DNA of 64,000 bases from PALSA-1295 sp963776895 (GTDB lineage Bacteria > Bacteroidota > Ignavibacteria > Palsa-1295): contig CAVZOL010000002.1 of the NCBI GenBank assembly GCA_963776895.1, positions 62,001-126,000 of the forward strand. The letters run 5' to 3'. A model generated the notes under the pieces. The model was not told where the DNA came from. It made no database searches and worked only from the letters and a program-made list of their open reading frames with translations. Position 1 is the first letter of the stretch. Each line of letters starts with the position of its first letter. Position numbers and translations under genes: made by a program. This document shows, piece after piece, positions 17,697 through 26,518 of this stretch.

Positions 17697-18979
17697 AACG
17701 AAACGTCCTTGCGGTTGCCGTGCTCGTACTGAGCGCCCAAATCGCTTATGCTCAGCCTTCGGCTGATCTGGTAGCTCGTATTAATCAAACCGCTGCTCTC
17801 TTATGTGCTAACCCTGGAGGATTCGATACAGTTTTTAGCCCCGATTTTCTTGCGCAAGTTCCAGCGTCGCAGATGACAGGCGTCTGTACAGATTATTTCG
17901 ATAAGTATGGCGGATTAGTACGCTGGATTTATCTGGACTCTTCAAAGACGTGGAGCGCAAAAGTGCGTCTTTTTCTCTCCAAAGGATTTACCGTCGATAT
18001 GCACATCACGGCGGATGAATCGGGTAACCATCTTATTACCGGACTGTTATTCGGGCAGGGAACTCCGCAACTTAAAACGCTCGATGAGGTTGCAACGAAA
18101 ATGAGTAAGCTTCCCGGCACCACCGGATTCCTCGCTGCAAAGCTCACCAAGAGCGGGACCGAACCCATAGCAAAATGGAACCCCGACACTGCGCTTGCGC
18201 TTGGTTCTGCATTCAAACTGTATGTACTTGCAACTTTACTGAAGGAAATAAATTCCGGCAAGCGGCATTGGAGCGATGTGATCGATCTCGATTCCGCATC
18301 GCGCTCCTTACCCTCTGGCGAAATGCATGCCTGGCCCGTTGGCACACCCGTCACACTGGCAACTGCCGCGATGCTTATGATCTCCATCAGCGACAATACC
18401 GCAACCGATCTGCTCATCCACACGCTTGGACGCAAAAATATTGAAGCGATGTTGGTTGAAACTGGAAATTTACATGCTAGCCGAGATATACCATTCCTGA
18501 CCACGCTTGAGATGTTCAAATTAAAATCCAATGATGGGAGAATTGGTAAGCAGTACCTTCAGCTAACGCCAACGGAGCGAGCCGCGTATCTCGATCGTGA
18601 GGTTGCTAAGTTCCCGCGCGATAGCGTCGCGTTCGGTGGTAGTGTCGTTATGATCGATACGATCGAGTGGTTCGCCTCGCCAAACGATATTGCAAATGTT
18701 CTGAAATACATTCGCGATCATTCTGAGACAGGCGAAGGCCGTCGCGTGCGCGATATTCTTGCCGTCAATCCCGGACTTTCCATCGATAAATCCAAATGGG
18801 AATATATCGGCTATAAAGGCGGCTCGGAACCTGGTGTGCTGAATCTTTCCTATCTCTTGCGTTTACGATCCAGCGGCGATTGGTATGTCGTCACCGGCTC
18901 GTGGAACGATACCGAAGCCCCCGTCAACGATGCTAACTTCGAAGGTTATATCCAGCGAGCAACAGAATTAGTCCCGTGA
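17693..18979 (+). CDS. Class A beta-lactamase-like serine hydrolase
   Basis: 428 residues with a signal peptide (VLAVAVLVLSAQIAYA). An N-terminal segment of about 130 residues resembles the nutrient-transport/lumazine-type beta-domain often joined to this family. The serine-hydrolase domain follows, with SxxK as SAFK (near 175), SDN in SISDNTATDLL (near 233) and KGG in YKGGSEPGV near the C-terminus. All three active-site motifs of the penicillin-recognising fold are present. It could be a true beta-lactamase, but the longer size and N-terminal domain fit the broader periplasmic Beta-lactamase2 family of unknown substrate. ATG overlaps the lipB stop. Confidence 0.85.
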   Translation: MKRNVLAVAVLVLSAQIAYAQPSADLVARINQTAALLCANPGGFDTVFSPDFLAQVPASQMTGVCTDYFDKYGGLVRWIYLDSSKTWSAKVRLFLSKGFTVDMHITADESGNHLITGLLFGQGTPQLKTLDEVATKMSKLPGTTGFLAAKLTKSGTEPIAKWNPDTALALGSAFKLYVLATLLKEINSGKRHWSDVIDLDSASRSLPSGEMHAWPVGTPVTLATAAMLMISISDNTATDLLIHTLGRKNIEAMLVETGNLHASRDIPFLTTLEMFKLKSNDGRIGKQYLQLTPTERAAYLDREVAKFPRDSVAFGGSVVMIDTIEWFASPNDIANVLKYIRDHSETGEGRRVRDILAVNPGLSIDKSKWEYIGYKGGSEPGVLNLSYLLRLRSSGDWYVVTGSWNDTEAPVNDANFEGYIQRATELVP

Positions 18980-18986
18980 GCGAAAC

Positions 18987-19511
18987 GTGAAGCACCCGTT
19001 CCCATATCGGCGAGTATGTGTCATCGGCGTATCCGCATCCGGCAAAACGACGCTAGCGAAAATACTTTCGGAACGAATGCACTGCGATCACATCGAACTG
19101 GACGCACTCTATCATGAACCCAACTGGATCGAAGCAAACCTCGAAGATTTTCGTGAACGGGCCGATGCACGCATGAGCGCCGAGCGATGGGTGTGTGATG
19201 GATTCTACGCAAATTGGGCGCGACAATTCGATCGCGCAGATCTCATCATTTGGCTGGATTATCCGTTCCGAATCATTTTACGCCGCGTGCTGTGGAGAAC
19301 GCTAAAGCGGCTTTTGACAAAGGAAGAGTTATGGAATGGCAATCGCGAATCCTGGAAGATGACCTTCTCGAAAAAGAGCATCATCGCATGGGTGTTCAAA
19401 GTCTATTGGAAACGAAAACGCGAGACGCCGCGATTTCTGGAATTATTCGAAGCGGAGAAGCTCCGGTTTGGCCATCCACGAGAAGTGGAACGGTGGCTGA
19501 CTAATTCTTAG
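18987..19511 (+). CDS. P-loop kinase, adenylate-kinase-like (FlaR/topology-modulation type)
   Basis: 174 residues from GTG 18987. Walker A is GVSASGKTT near residue 14. Later features match the small adenylate-kinase-related family: DHIELDALYHEPNW, then WVCDGFYANW and the LIIWLDYP strand, then RRVLWRTLKRLLTKEELWNGNRE. Members are probably small-molecule or nucleotide kinases in the cytoplasm with unknown substrate. Seven bases separate it from the preceding gene. Confidence 0.85.
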   Translation: MKHPFPYRRVCVIGVSASGKTTLAKILSERMHCDHIELDALYHEPNWIEANLEDFRERADARMSAERWVCDGFYANWARQFDRADLIIWLDYPFRIILRRVLWRTLKRLLTKEELWNGNRESWKMTFSKKSIIAWVFKVYWKRKRETPRFLELFEAEKLRFGHPREVERWLTNS

Positions 19512-19786
19512 AATAGATCCAACGTTACGTGTTTTCCGAGCGCCTTTGCATATTTGTGAATCGTGGAAAGACGCATGTCTTTTGCATGACGCTCAATTCT
19601 TGAGATCGCTGATTTATTCGTACGTAACTTTTTCGCAACTTGCTCTTGTGTCAAGCCTGCCTGTTCGCGGGCGAGTTTCAGCATCACGCCAAGCTTGAAC
19701 TCTTGATAACCTTCCTCATATCCCTTCGCAAATTGTGGATCGCGTTTCATTCGAGCTTCGCGATAACGTTGTACATCGTCTTTCAT
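19508..19786 (-). CDS. XRE-family antitoxin (HigA-like)
   Basis: 92 residues. A helix-turn-helix occupies residues about 35-85: KLAREQAGLTQEQVAKKLRTNKSAISRIERHAKDMRLS, split here as LTQEQVAKKL and NKSAISRIER. It follows the toxin gene with an ATGA overlap (19783-19786), which is the toxin-first order of HigBA modules. It likely binds the toxin and represses the operon. The 3' end overlaps the convergent kinase gene by 4 bases. Confidence 0.9.
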   Translation of the reverse strand: MKDDVQRYREARMKRDPQFAKGYEEGYQEFKLGVMLKLAREQAGLTQEQVAKKLRTNKSAISRIERHAKDMRLSTIHKYAKALGKHVTLDLF

Positions 19787-20133
19787 GGTGCATGTCTCCT
19801 TACATAATCGCTTCTTCTTCGTTCGGCAAGTTCAATTTCCGATCGAGGAGTTTTTATCGATTTCTTGCTAAACCCATTTGTCAACACGAATAGGTTCTCA
19901 CTAAAAAAGAATCCGAGGATGCGAAGGCTAGCGCCGCCAAACCTCGCACGTAGAGCCCAAATTCCATTCGTGTCTCGAAGCTTTTCGAAATATTCTGCTG
20001 GAACAAGCGAAGTTTCAGCAACCACGCGCATGACCCAGTCGATCTTTTGTGTTTCCTTTCCAGACAACGAATCCAGAAACTCTTCGACAGGACATCTTCC
20101 GGCTTCCGTTCTATAAAATTCAAAAGCTCGCAT
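19783..20133 (-). CDS. RelE/HigB-family toxin (phage Gp49-like)
   Basis: 116 residues from ATG 20133 (MRAFEFYRTEAGRCPVEEFLDSL is the family N-terminus, given here in two parts: MRAFEFYRTEAG and CPVEEFLDSL). The frame extends 15 codons upstream to another ATG that is less likely. Family hallmarks are LRDTNGIWALRARFGG, LRILGFF and the FVLTNGFSKKSIKTP strand with basic residues. These toxins are ribosome-dependent mRNA interferases. Overlaps the antitoxin start by 4 bases. Confidence 0.9.
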   Translation of the reverse strand: MRAFEFYRTEAGRCPVEEFLDSLSGKETQKIDWVMRVVAETSLVPAEYFEKLRDTNGIWALRARFGGASLRILGFFFSENLFVLTNGFSKKSIKTPRSEIELAERRRSDYVRRHAP

Positions 20134-20213
20134 TGATTCCTGTGGCTGTAGAGTTAACACTAATGTGAACAACATCACAACGAATTAGTTTCAAATAGAC
20201 ACGAGTTTAGATT

Positions 20214-22748
20214 CTAAATCATCGATGGATAGCGCGCCGGATCGCTTTCGTGCATGAGCGCGTAGATGCGCTCGAACATCGTTTCCACATTCGGCTTCGA
20301 GAAATAATCCCCATCGGAACCATACGCGGGTCGGTGATTCGTGCCCGTAATGGTGACAGGCTCGGAATCGAGCCAACGGTAGCCGCCTTGTTTTTCGAGG
20401 ACTTCGCGCATCATGTAAGCTGTCGCTCCGCCGGGGACATCCTCATCGGCAAACACGATGCGGTTCGTCTTTTTCAGAGATTCGAGAATGATGGAATAAC
20501 GATCGAAGGGTAAAAGTGTCTGCACATCGATCACTTCCAGAGAAATATCGAATTTCGCAAGTTCTTCTGCGCATTCCATTGCGATGCGGCACATGGCACC
20601 ATAGGTGACAAGCGTAACGTCCGTGCCTTCACGCAGAATTTCGGGAACTCCAAGCGGCACGGTAAATTCGCCAACATTGGCCGGGATGGTTTCTTTCAAT
20701 CGGTAACCATTTAGCACCTCGACGATGAGCGCGGTATCGTCCGATCGGAGCATGGTGTTGTAGAAACCTGTGGCTTGCGTCATGTTGCGTGGGACAAGGA
20801 CATACATGCCGCGCAGGGAACCAAGAATCATGGACATCGGGGAGCCTGAATGCCACACGCCTTCCAATCTATGACCGCGTGTGCGTACTATAACGGGTGC
20901 TTTTTGCCCACCTTTGGTGCGCCATTGCACGGTGGCAAGATCGTCCGTCAGCGGTTCTAAGCCGAAGATGAGATAATCAAGATATTGAATTTCAACGATA
21001 GGCCGCAATCCGCGCATGGCTGCACCGATGCCTTGCCCGATGATCGTCGCTTCACGAATTCCCGTATCGGTTACGCGAAGCTCGCCGTACTTTGCCTGCA
21101 TATCCTCGAAGCCTTTGTTGACATCGCCGATAACGCCAATATCTTCGCCAATCGCAAACACACGGGGATCGCGCGCAAGTGCGTGATCGAAACATGCTTG
21201 CATCACCTGGCGACCATCGACCTTTTGCTCATCGCCATTGTATTGCGGCTTGATCTCCGGAACTTTCAGCGCCGATTCATCGGACTCGCTATAAATATGC
21301 GAGGAATATTCATCCTCATGCCGAGCATCGGCACGTTGCTTCCATCGCAACAATTCCGCGTGGTCAGTGCCGCCCTCGGCACTGAATGGAAGTCCCCGAG
21401 TGCCGAGGTCGGCAATCGCCACGCGATGCGCTCTACCAACCGCCATATAAATATCTTTATTCGTCGGCTCCTTGATGGCGTTCAGCGAATCCTTGATAGC
21501 AGTAATTTCCGAATTTCCGGTTTCTGAGATGATCTTATCGAAGATTTCGCTTACATCGCTAATATCTTTGCGAATGGGCGCGAGATAGGCATCCCACGCC
21601 GCTTGTTTTGCGGCATCGACGGCCTTTTTATCTTCTGCGTCGATGGCATCCATCTCCTCAACAGTTGCTACAGCATTTGCAACGATCCACTCGCGGAAGC
21701 GCTTGACGCAATCGTGCTCGGCTTCCCATTCGAGACGTTCTTTGGATTTATAGCGCTCGTGGGAACCGGATGTGGAGTGTCCCTGCGGCTGTGTAAGTTC
21801 GGTGATATGGAAAAGAACTGGCGTGTGCTCTTTACGCGCTCGCTCGGTACCTTCGCGGTATGCCTTTAGCAGCGCAGGATAATCCCAGCCGTTCACTCTG
21901 TACATAAGGTAGCCTTCGCCGAACTCGTTCGTCGCGAATCCTTTAAGTATCTCCGAAATATTTTCTTTGGTCGTCTGATATTTCGCGGGGACGCTGATGC
22001 CATAGCCATCGTCCCACACGCTGAGGGCCATTGGTACACGCAACACTCCGGCGGCATTGAATGCTTCCCAGAACATTCCTTCCGAAGTCGAAGCATTGCC
22101 GATCGTTCCAAAGGCAACTTCATTCCCGTGATCGGAGAACTGCTCAAAACCTTGTTGAAGTACGGGAGTATCTCGAAATAATTTCGAAGCGTAAGCAAGC
22201 CCGACGAGGCGCGGCATTTGTCCACTGGTGGGAGAAACATCGGCGGAAGAATTTTTTTGCGCCATCACATTTTTCCAGGAACCATCCTCGTTCAGGCTTC
22301 GAGTTCCGAAATGCCCGTTCATCATGCGGCCTGCACTGGCAGGTTCATCGGCAACCGACGTATGCGCATACAACTGCGCGAAAAATTCCTGAACGGAGTG
22401 AATACCGGCAGCGATCATGAAGGTCTGGTCGCGGTAGTAGCCTGCGCGCCAATCGCCATTTTGGAACACGCGCGCCATCGCGACCTGCGGCAGTTCCTTG
22501 CCATCGCCGAAAATGCCGAACTTCGCCTTACCCGTCAGTACCTCGCGACGGCCAAGCACGCTGGCAAGCCGGCTTTGGTGGCAAATGCGGTAATCATTCA
22601 GAATTTCTTCACGCGTGAGACCAGTCTCTTCCAATGGCGAATGGCGAATGGCGAGTGGCGAATGGGGATCGTGCCCATTCGTCATTTTTAATTCGCCATT
22701 CGTAATTTCGGCTGAAACGGCTTTCTTTTTCGAGGTTTTCTCCGGCAT
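20214..22748 (-). CDS. Fused alpha-beta E1 component of a 2-oxoacid dehydrogenase
   Basis: 844 residues from ATG 22748; a GTG at 22769 is an alternative. The N-terminal half is the E1-alpha thiamine-diphosphate domain (GHFGTRS, AFGTIGNASTSEGMFWEA, SVWDDGYGIS). The C-terminal half, from about residue 500, is E1-beta (VFAIGEDIG, GIREATIIGQGIGAAMRG, PGGATAYM). It decarboxylates a branched-chain or pyruvate-type 2-oxoacid and passes the acyl group to a lipoylated E2. E2 and E3 are not in the window. Residues near 16-38 (ITNGELKMTNGHDPHSPLAI onward) are not family sequence: they are encoded by an ATTCGCCATTCG repeat inserted in frame. Confidence 0.93.
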   Translation of the reverse strand: MPEKTSKKKAVSAEITNGELKMTNGHDPHSPLAIRHSPLEETGLTREEILNDYRICHQSRLASVLGRREVLTGKAKFGIFGDGKELPQVAMARVFQNGDWRAGYYRDQTFMIAAGIHSVQEFFAQLYAHTSVADEPASAGRMMNGHFGTRSLNEDGSWKNVMAQKNSSADVSPTSGQMPRLVGLAYASKLFRDTPVLQQGFEQFSDHGNEVAFGTIGNASTSEGMFWEAFNAAGVLRVPMALSVWDDGYGISVPAKYQTTKENISEILKGFATNEFGEGYLMYRVNGWDYPALLKAYREGTERARKEHTPVLFHITELTQPQGHSTSGSHERYKSKERLEWEAEHDCVKRFREWIVANAVATVEEMDAIDAEDKKAVDAAKQAAWDAYLAPIRKDISDVSEIFDKIISETGNSEITAIKDSLNAIKEPTNKDIYMAVGRAHRVAIADLGTRGLPFSAEGGTDHAELLRWKQRADARHEDEYSSHIYSESDESALKVPEIKPQYNGDEQKVDGRQVMQACFDHALARDPRVFAIGEDIGVIGDVNKGFEDMQAKYGELRVTDTGIREATIIGQGIGAAMRGLRPIVEIQYLDYLIFGLEPLTDDLATVQWRTKGGQKAPVIVRTRGHRLEGVWHSGSPMSMILGSLRGMYVLVPRNMTQATGFYNTMLRSDDTALIVEVLNGYRLKETIPANVGEFTVPLGVPEILREGTDVTLVTYGAMCRIAMECAEELAKFDISLEVIDVQTLLPFDRYSIILESLKKTNRIVFADEDVPGGATAYMMREVLEKQGGYRWLDSEPVTITGTNHRPAYGSDGDYFSKPNVETMFERIYALMHESDPARYPSMI
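22631..22708. repeat. AATGGCGAATGGCGA repeat inside the E1 N-terminus
   Basis: Tandem units of AATGGCGA/AGTGGCGA at 22634-22664 face an inverse unit AATTCGCCATTCGTAAT at 22690-22706. The element sits in the coding sequence of the E1 gene and keeps frame. A related inverted element (ACAAATGACGAAT type) occurs between queD and queC. Confidence 0.75.
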
Positions 22749-22795
22749 TGGGGGCACAACAAACGCCACGCCTCTTTTCTTCCCCTCCTTTTCTT

Positions 22796-22990
22796 AGTCC
22801 CGTTAGGGACGACATATTCGTAGCCCCGGACGTGAGTCCGGGGTTAACGATCTTTTTTGTTGTAAAAGCCCCGTAGGGGCGACACAAGAATGTTGGGGAA
22901 TGTGCCGTCCCTACGGGACTCTGACCCGTATATAAACGCCAAACCCCGGACTCACGTCCGGGGCTACGAATATGCCGTCCCTCCGGGACT
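22796..22990. repeat. 195-bp inverted repeat with 50-bp arms
   Basis: The left arm (22796-22845) reads AGTCCCGTTAGGGACGACAT then a shared core TTCGTAGCCCCGGACGTGAG. The right arm (22941-22990) is its inverse with about three differences and one length change. Each arm contains its own hairpin (CCCCGGACGTGAGTCCGGGG). The 95-bp centre holds further short palindromes (CCCCGTAGGGGC, GTCCCTACGGGAC). The right end abuts the stop codon of a T9SS gene remnant, and the left end lies upstream of the E1 gene. Confidence 0.85.
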
Positions 22991-23178
22991 TTAGGGAAGA
23001 ATTACCATCGCCCGCGTTTGGGACTGACCTCCACTCTCCAGACGGTAGAAATACACGCCGCTTGGGAGATCGTTGCGCTGGAACGGCACATCATGCTCGC
23101 CCGCATCCATAAACCCATTGGCAAGTGAAGCCACGTCGCGGCCCGTGGCATCGTAGAGCGAAGTAAAACCCCCTAATT
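22991..23178 (-). pseudogene. Truncated T9SS sorting domain (3' remnant)
   Basis: About 60 residues, from LGGFTSLYDATGRDVASLAN through NDLPSGVYFYRLESG to the terminal MVILP. This is the second half of a type A T9SS C-terminal domain. The preceding YPNP-containing strand is missing and the frame runs instead into the 3' end of the methyltransferase gene, so only the tail of a once larger secreted protein remains. It is likely not translated on its own. Confidence 0.75.
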
Positions 23179-23180
23179 GC

Positions 23181-24383
23181 CTAAAAATAGCTCTCGTAAA
23201 CGGCGTTCCCAATTTGAGCCGCCAATACTGGAGGAACAGCATTTCCAACTTGAGTGAATTGGCGCGCAGATGATCCAAGAAAAACGTAATCGTCAGGAAA
23301 TGTTTGTAGCCTCGCGCATTCACGAACACTCAATGTTCTCGGAATTTCAGGATGCAAATGCGAACGTCCTCCTCCTTTAGTACCACCAGCAATCACTGTT
23401 TTTGAGGGTAATGCAGGATCGAGTCGATCAACTCGACCAAGCTGATCGCGCTGACCATAATCGAGGCGCATATATCGAAGTATAGACTCAGCCTTATGTT
23501 CTCGCGTTTCGTGATTCGGAATATCGGGAAGGGAATGCCCAAGAACATTTCCAGCTCCAACGCTTCCAAGCGAAGGGGAAGGTTTTCTAAATTTCTTACC
23601 CATCCTCGAACCTACCACAAATAGGCGATGTCTTGTTTGAGGAACACCATAATATGCCGCATTCAAAACAAATGGTTCTTCAACATCGTATCCACCTAAT
23701 ATTAATTTATCAATTGCGTTTTTCAATTGAATACCACCATCAAGATCGCGTAGGCCTGGCACATTCTCAATTATAAACGCTTTCGGTTGAAATGCAACTA
23801 TCAATCGTATAAAATCGAATAGAAGATTCCCGTTTTTTTCGTGAGAAAATCCTACGCGCTTGAAATTATCGTCTTCTTTGGAAAACCGCTGATTAGACGC
23901 AATCGAAAATGGCTGGCAAGGAGGGCCACCGACAAACAAACCTTCGAAAGGAGTTTGCACTAATGGCGTTAGTGCTTCGGAAATATCGTCGAAACGAAAT
24001 ACGTCGCCCGAATGGATAGGAGGTCCAAAAACATTCCACTCTGGGCGATTGCGTCGAAGCGTTTTGCAAAACAATTCGTTTATCTCGAATGCGGCAACGT
24101 GCTTGTAGCCCGCAGCCTCTAAACCCAAATCCATTCCACCGCAACCCGTAAAAAAACTAACGATTGGCGTTTCATTGTTTTCTGGAGATAACTCATCAAG
24201 GGTGGAGGGAACATTCTCATTGAAACGACTTTTACGCGTATTCTCGTAAATTAAATCATCGTAGGTCAAGCCCTCGCTTGCGAGAACTTCAGCAAGCGCA
24301 TCGCCGCTACGCTCGGCCTTCTCAAGCATTTTAACTTGCTTGCTAATTAATGATGATCTTGATTTCGAAAGTTCTACGCGCAT
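23181..24383 (-). CDS. DNA cytosine-5 methyltransferase (type II R-M)
   Basis: 400 residues. Motif I is VSFFTGCGGMDLGLEAAGY near residue 75, motif IV with catalytic Cys is GGPPCQPFS near 157, motif VI is FIIENVPGL near 205 and the C-terminal motifs IX-X include RLQTFPDDYVF and QVGNAVPPVLA. About 70 extra N-terminal residues are helical and may contact the partner nuclease or DNA. It protects host DNA by methylating C5 in an unknown recognition site. Its ATG overlaps the nuclease stop by 10 bases. It appears intact although the nuclease is not. Confidence 0.95.
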   Translation of the reverse strand: MRVELSKSRSSLISKQVKMLEKAERSGDALAEVLASEGLTYDDLIYENTRKSRFNENVPSTLDELSPENNETPIVSFFTGCGGMDLGLEAAGYKHVAAFEINELFCKTLRRNRPEWNVFGPPIHSGDVFRFDDISEALTPLVQTPFEGLFVGGPPCQPFSIASNQRFSKEDDNFKRVGFSHEKNGNLLFDFIRLIVAFQPKAFIIENVPGLRDLDGGIQLKNAIDKLILGGYDVEEPFVLNAAYYGVPQTRHRLFVVGSRMGKKFRKPSPSLGSVGAGNVLGHSLPDIPNHETREHKAESILRYMRLDYGQRDQLGRVDRLDPALPSKTVIAGGTKGGGRSHLHPEIPRTLSVRECARLQTFPDDYVFLGSSARQFTQVGNAVPPVLAAQIGNAVYESYF

Positions 24384-25554
24384 ATTAGGCCCGGAAATTG
24401 ATCTTTCATGTTTTGATACACTGTCCGAGCTTCATCTCGGTTCCTGAAATCTTTGCTTCTATTATCCTTTAGCCATTTATCATAATAACGATGAACGGCC
24501 CTGTGGCAACTCGGACAAATCGGTATTAAGTCATCAAACGTCGTTCCTTTGGCTTCCACACGTGTACCGGATGAAAGAGGCATCAAGTGATGGATGTCCA
24601 ATACTCGTTCTGTCCAAGGATATGTTTGGATGGTATCCAAAGAACATACGTCACAAACCGTGATTGGTCTGGCAACAAAAAATTCTTTGCGAAGGCTTGA
24701 GTTCCTCTCAATAATAACATGAGTCTTCTTTACCTTGCTGCCTTCTTTAAATCCACTCTCAATAACTTCATCAATCGTGGTATTCGGATAATCAAAAAAG
24801 TCTTCAGTACTTCCTTCTTTGAAGTACGAAGCAATCCTTCCAATTTCAGATTCTCGATCTAAAGCTCGATGACCAGCAATGGTTGTTAGGTCAGAAAATA
24901 TAGCAGCAGCATCCTCTGGGTTGAGAGAAGCAATGATGTGGCGCCCTCGTGTATGAAGATACGATATTTGGGAAATAACCCGAATACTCTCGCTTGATTG
25001 ACGATGAAGATCTGCGTTCTTACCAATATCTTCGTAGCTATCGATTCTCGCCATCAGAGAAATGAATTTTTCTTGATTCTCACCTCCTGAGAAACCGCTT
25101 GATTTGTATGCTCCAATTATTTCATTGAACGTAGCAACGGGAGGCTGCTTTATAGCAGTCTTAATTAGAAGGTATTTGAGTGAAAAGAGCAACGGATACC
25201 TGAAGTTTGCGTTAGGACGCCAATCAGACAATGCCGGAGATGGCTCGGTAAAAGCACGAACAAAGAAATGTAAGTACTCATCACAAGTAACCATTCCTGG
25301 TTGTGCAAGAATTTTTGCCACAGGAGTAGGGATGGCATTCCCATTCTGTTCCGAAATGAGAAGGCTCAGCTTAGGGTTCGTGCGTATTGTCGGGATGGCG
25401 AGTGCGTTGGAGGCCCGGCAAAATCGAGTCCCGTATTTTGAAAAAGGATCGAGCGAGTAGCCGTCTTAAAATCTTCTTTTATCACAAATGCAGCAATCTG
25501 GCGCAAAGCGTCGAATTGAAAATAAGGTAAATGCCCTTGATCCCAGTGCCACAT
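24374..25554 (-). pseudogene. HNH restriction endonuclease, frameshifted near the N-terminus
   Basis: The 5' part (ATG 25554) reads MWHWDQGHLPYFQFDALRQI up to SPSRQYARTLS and then stops at 25366. The rest continues in another frame from KLSLLISEQNGNAIPTPVAK to the C-terminus. One base missing in CCCTAAG near 25371-25374 joins them as RTLKLSLL, giving about 393 residues. The C-terminal half carries the HNH nuclease motif with paired zinc cysteines (CDVC, LDIHHLMPL, CPSCHRAVHRYY). The WDQG/YFQFD opening is typical of a family of HNH restriction enzymes next to C5 methyltransferases. GTG 25321 could give a 315-residue product without the N-terminal domain, but activity is doubtful. Confidence 0.8.
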
Positions 25555-25584
25555 GAAAAAAGTAATTATTCTCGAAGCAATGAT

Positions 25585-25950
25585 TTAAATATATTGCTTG
25601 TCAAGTGAACGGACTCCAACGTTTTTAGGTGCCGCATTTCGATCATTGGAATTAGAATCATGCTTCGCTACGCTTGCGCGGTCGGCGAATAGCACCAGCG
25701 CGGCGAGGAGGAGCGGCCAAAACCTGAGCTTCATCCTATGAATACTACGCGGGAACGAAGGGCGGCGCGATCTCGAGTTTTTCAAGTCGATGATCTTGCT
25801 CGCGTATTGATAAATATCGATGCCGACGATCACGCCATCCTTATCGAAATCGAGGACGACATTCGGCGCGACTTCCTTGGCATCGGCGGACTCACGGTCG
25901 GAAAGCGCGATGTACATCGAATCGGTATCTTTGTAATAGCTGAATTTCAT
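25585..25950 (-). CDS. DUF2283 protein with an abnormal C-terminal extension
   Basis: 121 residues from ATG 25950 (MKFSYYKDTDSMYIALS). Residues 1-60 are a complete DUF2283 domain (NVVLDFDKDGVIVGIDIYQY then SKIIDL). DUF2283 proteins are about 65-75 residues, small, and often next to toxin-antitoxin or mobile genes. From residue 73 onward the frame reads MKLRFWPLLLAALVLFADRA, which looks like a signal peptide of another gene, followed by unrelated sequence. The stop of the DUF2283 gene seems to have been lost, fusing it to the start of a decayed secreted-protein gene. Confidence 0.65.
   Translation of the reverse strand: MKFSYYKDTDSMYIALSDRESADAKEVAPNVVLDFDKDGVIVGIDIYQYASKIIDLKNSRSRRPSFPRSIHRMKLRFWPLLLAALVLFADRASVAKHDSNSNDRNAAPKNVGVRSLDKQYI
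25666..25710 (-). repeat. Direct repeat copy A, encoding LLAALVLFAD
   Basis: 45 bp nearly identical to 26087-26132. On the minus strand both copies encode LLAALVLFAD followed by (R/S)(A/P)SVA, preceded by a Met and basic residues. They look like the 5' ends of two related genes for secreted proteins, both truncated. Confidence 0.65.
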
Positions 25951-26086
25951 TCGGGTTGAGTGTCGGAAAAATCCGGCGATGCAATGGCCAGTTCGATCCA
26001 CTCCGGACGCAAAAACGGCCTCCTAATGAGGACATCATTTTCGAAGTATGGAGTGGTTTTCATTGATTGGATTTAAGAAAAATTTT

Positions 26087-26132
26087 GCGCTACGCTTGGG
26101 CTGTCGGCGAATAGCACCAGCGCAGCGAGGAG
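26087..26132 (-). repeat. Direct repeat copy B, encoding LLAALVLFAD
   Basis: Second copy of the repeat at 25666-25710, same orientation, 420 bp away. The minus-strand frame MFPKRLLALPLLAALVLFAD ends 9 residues later at a stop (26073). Confidence 0.65.
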
Positions 26133-26233
26133 TGGGAGTGCGAGAAGTCGTTTCGGGAACATGGTTACAATGAAAAGCAGAATGGGAGCCAAAAGTGCCC
26201 ATGAGGGAGGGTAATTCGGAGTGCATACGTTTG

Positions 26234-26307
26234 GTGTAGCGCCGGCGTCCGCGCCGATCCCCATCCCGATATGCATCCGGGGAGCAGGCGAGGACGCCTG
26301 CGCTACA
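26234..26307. repeat. GTGTAGC-ended palindromic element
   Basis: Starts GTGTAGCGCCGGCGTCCGCG and ends GAGGACGCCTGCGCTACA. The ends pair with each other. The TGTAGC/GCTACA termini resemble the ends of the 64-bp REP doublets near the RAYT, but the interior differs, so it may be a second REP subfamily. Confidence 0.65.
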
Positions 26308-26518
26308 GGATGGTGATTTATTTTCGATTATTTTCAGGAAATGCTTGCTTTTGGTTTTTTGGCGCCGTATATTAGGGGTTGCTATGATGGGCACCTATAT
26401 CGGCCAAAGATGAAATATGAAACGGGATAGGTTGCTTGAGTTCATTGAAAATTGATGCACACGACTACATTTCTTTCTGAACGAGTTCTGTGAGAAAGAA
26501 AATTTTGGAACAAGTGGC

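Noticed and set aside
26073..26162. 29-residue minus-strand ORF resembling a signal peptide
   Set aside because: It stops right after the hydrophobic segment and matches a repeat; treated as a truncated gene start.
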